NCBI GenBank assembly: GCA_001599755.1
Contig: BCHX01000007.1
Span: 930,001-994,000 of the forward strand
From: Gliomastix tumulicola
Taxonomy: Eukaryota; Ascomycota; Sordariomycetes; Hypocreales; Bionectriaceae
Reading direction: 5' to 3'
Length of the DNA: 64,000 bases
A model generated the notes under the pieces. That model was not told the DNA's origin. It ran no database searches and worked only from the letters and a program-made list of their open reading frames with translations. This document shows, one piece after another, positions 55,665-64,000 of this stretch. Made by a program: the position numbers and the translations under genes. Numbering within the stretch: position 1 is the stretch's first letter; each line of letters starts with the position of its first letter.

Positions 55665-57234
55665 ATGGCAGCCGACATAACTTGTCAGAATGTCAGTGAG
55701 GCAAATCCTGATATTGCAGGCTTGGGGGTCAGTCCACCCTCCAGATAAACACTGAAGAAGGTGACTTAGGGAACCGTTCGATTATTAAAACTTGAAATAG
55801 ATTATCATATCCTTCGGATTCCAGGCGGGCATCTCTCTTGTGCTGTCCATCTGGGCTATGATAGCGTGGCAAGGTCTAGCACCAGACCCGGAGAACCAAA
55901 CCGTGCGAGTAGGCCTTTTTGAAGGGGTTTGGTCAGAGTTCTTTTCCCTGATCTATCTTGTGTTGAGTAGATTGACACCTCTACGGCCCAATTATCCCCA
56001 GGAGCTCATGCAGAATGCCGTTCTTGAGGGTCAACCCGTCATGAACCCCATGATCACCAGCCCTGTGAATATCATCTGGGCCAAGATTCGTCCCAATAGA
56101 TATCAATTAGCCGAACAGAAGCGCATCATCGACAATATTTTACTCACGATAAGTGATCTTCAAACAATCAATGGTAAGTTATGCAAGTCCCAGGGAAGGT
56201 ATCCCGATCAGCCGATCCAAGCTTACCCGGTCTATAGCGCTCGGGCTGCTTGTCGCAGGACTTCTCCAACACGAGTCACTCAGCCTATATCATATGCATA
56301 TCATCTATGACACTACAAACTTCACGGCGTAAGTAACGCGTTCTAATTGACGACTTCTCCTCACGTACAGGCCTTGATCTTAACTGCACAGTATTTCCAT
56401 CTGTGCGAGCCTAGGTCATATAAATCGTCTCCCACATAGGGAGAGCAGTCAATCAGTCAGAATACTACCACTATACTTATTCTCTGCCCTCTATCTAGCT
56501 TTCACGATCCTTTTTGGTGTCAGCCTGAGAGATTGGGATAACGATGGAAGTGGACGCTGTTACAATACCAGACTGATTGCGAATCGCGGTGATTTGCACC
56601 CTAATGTCGACATTGCATTTCTAGTCGTCACGTCATTCTATTGCATGGGTACCCTTGGTCTTTGCATCTCAATTCTAGTGGAATTTCCCTGGGACAAGCT
56701 CTTCGCGTTTGGGGATTCTTCTGAAAACGCCCGACAGCCCGTCGGGTTCTGGGCCGGGTTGGAGCGAACCGGTGCAGCGATCCGCCAGCTTCTAGGCCCA
56801 AGCTCAACACGCCTCCTCATTTGGGGGAATTCGTACGACATTGCTTCGTCGATCGTGGCAATAGCCTTGGTGCAGTATCCGCTACACCTTTACATGGTCA
56901 TTGCCATGCGCGCTTCCAACGAAGGCCAGATCTCTGGTGGCTCCGAGGACGACTGGGGGTTTGGGCAGATCGTTGCTCTCGTGCTGGCTTTGGCGTCCGT
57001 TTTTGAATGTGTCAAGGGCGTGATTGGTGAGTAATAACGGAATTACCTCGGATGCCGTTGAGCTGGTCTCCTTCTTAGTGCTAATTTTCCATCCCAGAAT
57101 ACCGGAGGGCTATGAAATCCGACCATCCAAACTCAGACAACGGCGCAATACCATTAGACGGTGTTCAAACCGAGACACAAGCGACAGCAAATCCAACACA
57201 AGACCGAGACGCGGTTCGCGCCACCACACTATGA
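55665..57234 (+). CDS. Polytopic membrane protein of unknown function
   Basis: Five exons, join(55665..55727, 55801..56173, 56238..56328, 56392..57026, 57098..57234), 432 residues. All joins stay in phase with canonical motifs, and the first exon ends in NPDIAGLG, a start typical of a fungal family of uncharacterised integral membrane proteins (NPDIAGxGVR...). Hydrophobic helices include FQAGISLVLSIWAMIAW, ALGLLVAGLLQ, LPLYLFSALYLAFTILFGV, VDIAFLVVTSFYCMGTLGLC, SIVAIALVQYPLHLYMVIAM and IVALVLALASVFECVKGV, suggesting about seven passes. The tail is polar. No catalytic motif is seen. The small first exon and the intron after GLG are less certain than the rest. Confidence 0.7.
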
Positions 57235-58044
57235 ACGACCATACCACTTCCCGACACGCATGAAAAGTCAGCTCCGAGTCCGAAGGCTCGCACTCCGGGC
57301 ATCAAGCCCTCCACTTCCCGGTTCTCGCCCGCAGCCCGGATTGGTGGGTAAGAATATTTCGAAGGATTCAAGAACCAGGATGCGCGACTTGCCCTGCCTC
57401 AGAATTCACAGTGGACAGTCAGCCCTGCCGCGCTTGTGGGCCACTAAAGAAGCACCCCATTTACAGGCCTGCAAGCGACCTGCATTGCGTCCCTTGGCGT
57501 CTCAGCCAACGCCCTGAGAGCCAGTAGAAGCCCAGAGCACGCACAAGGTCGATGGGCCTCGACAGCTGTTCGCGTTTGAGTAAGAGTAAGAGATCTGCTG
57601 TGGAGGGGTTCTGTCAGACGGGCAGGAGGCCTCAAGCAGGGGTGTGCTGGAAGGCTTCAGCTGGTATCCCCCGTTACACAACTACGATGTCAGCATCAGC
57701 CGCCCAGGGCGCTTATGGACAGGGCATGGTCGTCTAGTGCTGTGCCGTTCAATTAGAGTCTTTTTGCGTTATTGCCGGCCATGACCAGTGGAACCAACCA
57801 ACGCTTCATTGCGAACAGGGTCCCCCAAGTCCGTAAGCACGAACATTGCACCAAATTGTGATGTGACGATCTGGATATTCAGCCATCATCCACCAGTGGA
57901 CTGCCCCTTTCCCACCTGTCCACAAAATCGAAGTCTGCTTTGTCTGTTTGCTCGTTGTTATTCTTCACGTCAAAAGACCTCTAGTCACTGCGTAGGGCAA
58001 CCGCCGTCGTCGTGATACCTACTGTACGGGTACGGCACGCAGAC
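57235..58044. other. Intergenic, 810 bp
   Basis: Short open frames on both strands without domain. Upstream region of the Kelch gene. Nothing else is seen. Confidence 0.4.
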
Positions 58045-59978
58045 ATGGCGCCATCGAGCTGCAAACGGCTGTGCCTGAGCGTCGGCCTCTTCGTCACAGG
58101 TGTCTTGTCGCAGAATTTCCCGTCGGTGAACAACTTTCAGCGGTTCTCAAGAGCAAAAGGTTAGCACGTCCGTCGCAATAGGTGGGAAAATATGACCATC
58201 GTAACTAAGCAGAATTACAACAGCGACGGTTCTGGGCGATTATATCTACATCGATGGAGGCGAGGTCTCCCAAAAGGGCCGCGACTCGCGGGATTCCGAT
58301 CCAAGTAGGTGATGCCAGGCTCCTGGATCCTTCCCCTCGCCACTGACGATGAACTGCCACTAGTGAACGCAACGCTGTCCATCGACTGCAGCTCATCGTG
58401 GTCTCCCGACACCGTCGAGATTCGGGAGATCTCCAAACCGCAGTCGCTGCCGACGCTCTCGAACCAGAACCTCTTCACCGACACATCGCGGAATAGCTTC
58501 TACGTATGGGGAGGATATGTGCCGTTTGACGAGTCAGCTGATTCGTCAAATCTGTGGAAGTTCAGTGCCGACGGCGAGGGCGGTGGTTCATGGGTCAGGG
58601 AGGCACCGGGAAACGCCGACTTCTTCGTGGACTTGGAGCGGACCGAGAATGGGGCAACGACGAGCTCACCGGGCGCAGGATTCGTGTTTGGCGGCAAGAT
58701 CCTGGACTCGGGTTCCAAGGCGACGGGTCAGAATGAGAAGGGAACAGTCACGTTCGACTTTGGGTCAAAGAACTGGAGCCAGAACAGCGAGGGGCCGTTC
58801 TCGCCGGACCAGACGCTCTGGGGCGCGACGGCGACGTTTGTCGAGGGGTTTGCCGACGAGGGACTCATCTTCCTCCTGGGCGGCATGAACAGGCGAGACG
58901 AGCCAGCCGCCGGCTATCTCGACTTCGAGACGGTGCACTTCTTCGATGTCGCCAAGCGAGACTGGTACGAGCAGAAGACGACGGGCGATGTGCCCGGTGT
59001 GCGATTCCATCACTGCGCGGTGGCGATGATGGACGGCAGCAGCAACGAGACGTCCGAGATGTGAGTCTGTGTCAAAGCGAGGGGAGTCTCTCTGGGTGGG
59101 TTTTGTCGCTAACTTGGCATCCGTAGCTTCGTGTATGGCGGTTGGAACGAGGACTCGAAGACGCCCTACAGCGAGGTTCACACGCTCACGATTCCGGGCT
59201 TCCACTGGACCAAGCTCAACGACGACGGTGAGGACCACATAAGGGCCGAGCACCAGTGCTTGAACCTAGGCAACAACCAGCTCGTCACCATCGGCGGCCT
59301 CGTCTTCACGGGCGACGTGGGCGACGACTGGGACTTGGTGGATCCGTACCCGCGGAGTATCGGCATCTTCGACTTGAACGAGCTGGCATGGAAGGACCAG
59401 TACGATGCAGATGCGGGTGATTATCGCAAGCACAACGACACGGCCAAATGGTATGACGAAGGGTATGTTGGTTGAGCCCCTCCCAAGTAAAGCAGGATCG
59501 ATTGGCTAACATGTCGGATGACAGCGGTCTGGATAACGTGGAATGGTCCTCGGATGCGACCAAGGCGCTCTTTGTGTCTCCGTCCTCGGATTCCGGTTCG
59601 AATGGGGGCGACAATAGCAACGGTGACGGCGGAAGCGGCGACAACAATGATTCCGACTCGGGCTCGGGTTCGGGCTCATCGGCGGGTGCTATTGCTGGAG
59701 GTGTCGTCGGCGGAGTAGCTGGGATTGCCCTCGTCGGCGGCCTCGTTTGGTACCTCCGCCGCAAAAGACGTGCTCCTGTGGCCGAGCTCCTCGCTCAGCC
59801 GTTGCAGCCATCATACGTGGGTCAGGACCTCAAGTCGCCGCCGCCGTCGTCCACGTCGCCATACGCAGTCAGCGAGCTCCAGGATGCATCGCACCCGCAC
59901 CAATACCACGCAGAGCTGGATGCCGCGGGGATGCCAGGGTCAAGATCCGAGCTGGGTGCGTCCAACTATCAGCGGTAG
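58045..59978 (+). CDS. Kelch-repeat type I membrane protein
   Basis: Five exons, join(58045..58159, 58224..58304, 58364..59060, 59127..59462, 59525..59978), 560 residues. Signal peptide at 1-22 (SVGLFVTGVLS). The ectodomain shows Kelch-like blade motifs: YIYIDGGEVSQ, NSFYVWGGYVPF, GFVFGGKILD, IFLLGGMNR, FVYGGWNED and LVTIGGLVF, with WSSxA-like tails. An Asp/Ser/Gly-rich stalk (about 405-440) precedes one membrane helix (AIAGGVVGGVAGIALVGGL) with a basic stop-transfer YLRRKRR, then a Pro/Ser-rich cytosolic tail. Such proteins are common in filamentous ascomycetes and have been proposed as sensors or adhesins at the cell surface; the function here is unknown. Exon joins (RAKATVLG; DPMNATL; EIFVYGG; EGGLDNV) keep the frame. 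Confidence 0.88.
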
Positions 59979-60317
59979 TAAGAGCCTCGGCATGGTGGCA
60001 GTGACAAAGGAGGAGGCGAGTCCGTATGTCGGGAGGAGGCGCAGGTGCTGCGTAGAATTCTCAGCTTCAGCCATCAATCAAGCAAGCGTTGTGATTTGCC
60101 AGCTGACCTTTGATTTCCGTGGCGCCACATGCAACGTCAGCGCCAATTTGTGGCTGGTGACCAAATATAGCACCGCCACATTATGCGGGGATGGTGGCTT
60201 CTCAGCCAATCAGCGCGCATCTTGGACTGCTACAGATGGACAGCTGCATCTCTGCTAGCATCAAGCTGACGACGACAGCTCCATCTGCCAAACATCATTA
60301 GGCTTGTCTTTCTTCCT
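59979..60317. other. Intergenic, 339 bp
   Basis: 3' flank of the Kelch gene and promoter of the chitinase gene, with a CCAAT motif at about 60208 and another at 60144 (as GCCAATTT). No gene. Confidence 0.4.
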
Positions 60318-61908
60318 ATGAGTACCTAATTTGCTTTCCTTAATATCTATCTTCTTGCTCTCTCAGCCAAAGCACAATTTTCGGCATACTTTAGCCTACC
60401 TCATTCTTCGCATTCACCTTCTGGTCCAGCTCCTGGACCCCTCTTCCCCGCGATTTCAAGGCTCGCCATCGCTGTCCTGGTGCTCGCTGCCGGTCTCATA
60501 GTGCAGACCTACTTCTACAAGAGCTTCTTTTTCCATCAAGATAGTGCAGTGAAAGGCAACATGGGTGCTCCAGGCTACCGCTCTGTAGCTTACTACGTGA
60601 ATTGGTTGGTGCCCCAAAGCTTCGTGTTCCAGACAGTCTCACGCCAACTTACTGACACTTACCAGGGCCACGTATGGTCGCAAACATAACCCCCAGGACC
60701 TTCCTGTTGAGAACCTCACCCATGTTCTCTACGCCTTTGCCAATGTCCGTGCTGACAGCGGTGATGTGTGAGTATTTCAAGAAATATTACAGCAAACGGA
60801 CTTTCAGTCTAGGGTAGGCGGTGGTTGCTGACTGCTTCACAGTGTCATGACAGACGAATGGGCCGATACGGGCATCCATTTCCCTCCCGGGGATTCATGG
60901 AACGACACGGGGAACAACATGTACGGCTGCCTCAAGCAGCTGAACCTCCTCAAGCGACGTAACCGCAATCTCAAGGCGCTGCTCTCCATCGGCGGCTGGA
61001 CCTACAGCGCCAACTTCAAGGTCCCCGCCAGCACGCCGCAGGGACGCTCGACCTTCGCCAGGACCGGCGTCGAGCTGGTCAAGAAGTACGGCTTTGATGG
61101 TCTTGACATCGACTGGGAGTATCCCCAGAACGCCGACGAAGCACGCAACTTTGTCGAGCTGCTCGCCGAGGTCCGCGGGGCACTCGATGCCTACTCTCAG
61201 CAGCTGGCGAGCGAGACTGGCAAGGCTCCCTACCACTTCGAGCTGACGGTCGCCTGCCCTGCCGGGCCGCAGAACTTCTCCAAGATGGACATCCGCGGCA
61301 TGGATGCCTATTTGGACTTCTGGAACCTGATGGCCTATGACTTTGCCGGATCCTGGGACCAGCTGGCCGGGCACCAGGCCAATGTCCAGCCCAGCGGGGA
61401 GAACCCCGGCTCAACGCCCTTCTCTATGACCGTGGCGATAGATGCCTACCTCAACGCCGGCGTCCGGCCGGACAAGCTCGTCATCGGCATGCCGCTCTAC
61501 GGCCGCGCTTTCGAAAACACCGACGGACCGGGCAAGCCGTTCCAGGGCATCGGCGAGGGTACGTGGGAGCAGGGCGTCTGGGACTACAAGAAGCTGCCGC
61601 CCTTCGACTTCCTCGACTACTTCGACCAGCCCGCGCTGGCGAGCTACTGCTACAACCCCAACACGCGGAAGATGATCTCGTATGATTCGCCCCAGATGGT
61701 GCGGATCAAGAGCGACATGATCCGCCAGCGGGGTCTCGGCGGCGCTATGTGGTGGGAGAGCAGCGCGGACAAGGAGGGCAAGCAGAGTCTGATCTGGACG
61801 GTCGTGGACGATTTCGGCGGACCGGACGCGCTGCAGAAGGTGGATAATCTCCTGGACTACCCGCACAGCCCGTACGACAACCTGCGAGCTGGATTTCCCA
61901 ACAACTGA
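60318..61908 (+). CDS. GH18 endochitinase, probably signal-anchored
   Basis: Proposed four exons, join(60318..60321, 60367..60604, 60666..60767, 60843..61908), 469 residues. The catalytic barrel is certain: GYRSVAYYVNWATYGRKHN, LKALLSIGGWTYS, and the GH18 signature FDGLDIDWEYP with the acid/base Glu, then MAYDFAGSWD and GGAMWWESSAD. It hydrolyses chitin by substrate-assisted catalysis. Without the 4-nt first exon the protein would start at MGAPGYRS (60561) and be cytosolic. With it, a leader of about 60 residues contains the hydrophobic run LAIAVLVLAAGLIV, giving a type II anchor or uncleaved signal. The 45-nt first intron (GTACCT...CTCTCAG) is very short, so the N-terminus is the least sure part. 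No chitin-binding module. Confidence 0.85.
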
Positions 61909-62397
61909 GTGTCGTTGATTTGGTTAGCATAGCATGCGTAGGCGATAGCATCTCGTCATATTCATAGCAGATGAAATAAAAGGAGGCCGGGCATTTGGGC
62001 CATCGCTGATAAGATTCGTCAACTCCAATCGATTACAGATAACGACACCAAGTGGCCCCTCACACGTGACCTTTTAGTGGGGTTTGGCGAAAAAAGAGGT
62101 GGGAAAAGCCCACACCAATTGGAGTGTGGTCCGTGCATCACCTTTCCAGAGAGCTTCGCCGAAATTTTTCTGCAGGACGGAAAAAAAAAGAAAATAGCAA
62201 AAAGTTCGAAGGCGTCCAGGCACCACGCACAACCAGCCAGCTCGCGAGGCGATATTCTTACTACCCCTCCCTCCAGCCTCGCTGTTCCTTTGCCAATTGG
62301 GTCATTTGTGCCCTTCTTCGACTTGATCACGAGTTTTTCCTCCCACACCCACGCCCGCCCACCAAGACACGACCTCGAGACGATCGAAGCCGCTACA
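61909..62397. other. Intergenic, 489 bp, upstream of nop56
   Basis: Terminator region of the chitinase gene and promoter of nop56. A CACGTGAC motif lies near 62064-62071. No gene. Confidence 0.4.
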
Positions 62398-64000
62398 ATG
62401 TCGAACCTCAATTACGCCCTCTTTGAGGCGCCGGTGGGATATGCCATCTTCAAGATTGTCCATCAGTTGGACTCGGTGTCGCTCAAGTCGCAGGAGGCGC
62501 GCGACGCCACTAGTGATCTGGCCAAGTTCGGCAAGATGGTGAAGCTCGTCAACTTCAGCCCCTTCCGGTAGGCTCTCCCGATTTAGCATGCAATTACTGG
62601 CGATTCTGTGCCTGGTTCTAACATTTTGTTCTGAATAGCGGCCAGAAGGAGGCCCTGGAGAACGTGAACGAAATCACCGAGGGCCAGATGCCCCAATACC
62701 TCAAGGAGGTCCTCGAGGTCAACCTCCCCAAGACGAGCGGCAAGAAGGCCACCATTGTCCTCGGCGTCACCGAGAAGAACCTGGCGGCCGCCATCAAGGC
62801 CGCCTTCCCGGTCGTGTCCTGCGAGACGGCCGACACCTCGGACGTCTGCGCCGAGATCCTGCGCGGCATCCGCGTGCACGCCAACAAGCTCATCGATGGC
62901 CTCAACGACGGCGATCTCGACCAGGCCGGCCGTGGTCTCGGCCACGCCTACTCGCGCGGCAAGATCATGTTCGACCCCAAGCGCAACGACCAGTCTATCA
63001 TCCAGGCGCTTGCGACCGTCGAGGCCAACGACAAGGTCATCAACAGCCACTACATGCGACTGCGCGAGGCCTACGGGTGGCACTTCCCCGAGCTGAGCAG
63101 GATCGAGTCCGATAACTTCACCTACGCCAAGCTCGTCCAGTTCATCGGCCGCAAGGAGGATCTGACAGAGGATAAGCTCCATGATCTGGCTGCTGTCGTT
63201 GGCGAGGACGGCGAGAAGGCTCAGGCCATCCTCGATGCCGCTAAGATGTCTATGGGACGTGATCTTGGCGAGGAGGACCATGACCTCATTAAGAACATTA
63301 TCGGGCCCCTGGTCTTCAGCGCCGAGGCCCGCAAGAAGGTCGCCCGTGACCTTGAGGCCACACTCGGTACCGTCGCGCCTAACCTGCAGGCTCTGATTGG
63401 CACTATGGTTGCTGCTCGTCTCATCCAGGCTTCTGGTGGTCTCGCCACACTCTGCAAGTACCCCGCGTCTACGCTCCAGATCCTCGGTGCCGAGAAGGCC
63501 CTCTTCCGTGCGCTCAAGGCCAAGTCCAACACGCCCAAGTACGGTCTCATCTACCACAGCACCTTCATTGGACGCGCGTCGCAGCGCGACAAGGGCCGCA
63601 TCTCCCGCTTCCTCGCCAACAAGTGCAGTATCGCCTCCCGTCTGGATTACTTCTCGCCCTCAAGGTCGACCAAGTACGGTGATGCTTTGAGGCAGCAGGT
63701 GGAGGACCGTCTTGAGTTTTACGCCACGGGCAAGCGGCCGGCCAAGAATGCCGATGTCATGGTGAGTGCCTTTGCATTATTCTTATTCTGGTATCGTCCC
63801 TTGCTAACTGATTCCCACAGGCTGCGCTAGAAGAGCACGACGAGCTGGCGGATCTCGACGAGGATGCCGAGGATGAGGACGCCGAGATGGCCGACGTGTC
63901 CGTCGTCCCCGAGGAGACACCCAAGAAGTCTAAGAAGGACAAGAAGGACAAGAAAGAGAAGAAAGACAAGAAGGAAAAGAAGGAGAAGAAGCGCAAGGCC
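62398..64000 (+). CDS. nop56: Nucleolar box C/D snoRNP protein Nop56 (partial, 3' end outside window)
   Basis: Exons 62398..62567, 62639..63761 and 63821 to beyond the right edge; 491 residues are visible. The order is that of Nop56/Sik1: an N-terminal domain starting MSNLNYALFEAPVGYAIFK, a coiled-coil part with GLGHAYSRGKIMFD and YGWHFPEL, and the NOP domain with LATLCKYPASTLQILGAEKA, ALFRALKAKSNTPKYGLIYH and KGRISRFLANKCS. The acidic patch and Lys/Glu/Asp-rich KKDK tail then begin. Nop56 pairs with Nop58 on snoRNAs to guide fibrillarin 2'-O-methylation and is needed for pre-rRNA processing. It is separated from Nop58 by the STVQILGAEKALFRAL-type segment and the Lys-rich tail. Expected to be essential and constitutively expressed. 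Confidence 0.95.

Noticed and set aside
57241..57740. Possible extra C-terminal exon of the polytopic membrane protein
   Set aside because: Translations in this stretch contain stops and no hydrophobic or conserved segment; the TGA at 57232-57234 ends the gene well.

Overview
The window is nuclear DNA of a filamentous ascomycete (Pezizomycotina). Nearly every gene has short introns (about 45-90 nt) with GTAAGT/GTATGT-type donors and CTAAC/CTGAC branch sites. The gene families are also typical: HET-domain proteins, a PNP-NACHT-ankyrin NLR, an AA9 LPMO, a 2EXR protein, a Zn2Cys6 regulator, spherulin-4 and GH18 chitinase. The class within Pezizomycotina cannot be fixed from the sequence alone. 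About 28 protein genes are supported. Exon borders were worked out by hand from splice motifs, reading phase and family spacing. One undetermined base (N) lies at 10923.

Layout. 0-10.5 kb: a coiled-coil protein, an Mpv17/PMP22-family mitochondrial membrane protein, an NTF2-like/flavin monooxygenase fusion, an allantoate-permease-type MFS transporter behind a dense array of GATAA sites, and a spherulin-4-type secreted protein. 10.5-13.5 kb: gene-poor DNA with a decayed HET-domain pseudogene. 13.5-19 kb: a membrane fatty-acid desaturase-type enzyme, a secreted AA9 LPMO and a secreted M20-family amidohydrolase. 19.6-22.4 kb: a RAD5/RAD16-type SNF2 helicase that seems to lack its usual N-terminus, head to head with a broken fragment of the SAGA subunit gene sgf29. 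22.7-23.4 kb: a 2EXR-domain protein.

23.5-42.8 kb is a long run of aromatic-catabolism genes: intradiol (catechol-type) dioxygenase, class III CoA-transferase, small NTF2-like protein, 2,3-dihydroxybenzoate decarboxylase, Baeyer-Villiger/FMO-like monooxygenase, short-chain dehydrogenase, a dienelactone-hydrolase-like/SnoaL fusion, a stand-alone dienelactone hydrolase, a Zn2Cys6 regulator, an NAD-dependent epimerase-like protein and a salicylate-hydroxylase-type FAD monooxygenase. Together they suggest that salicylate and 2,3-dihydroxybenzoate funnel into catechol, followed by ring opening to muconate and lactone hydrolysis, with a pathway-specific regulator inside the cluster.

43.4-52.9 kb: a HET-domain protein and a giant PNP-NACHT-ankyrin NLR (about 2400 aa) are transcribed divergently from a 370-bp shared intergenic region, a likely non-self-recognition or cell-death locus. 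53.8-57.2 kb: two integral-membrane proteins. 58-64 kb: a Kelch-repeat type I membrane protein, a GH18 chitinase and the nucleolar snoRNP core gene nop56, which runs off the right edge.

The most unusual points are a probable AT-AC intron in the dioxygenase gene, the seven-site GATA array, the divergent HET/NLR pair, the sgf29 relic against the helicase, and the aromatic cluster itself.
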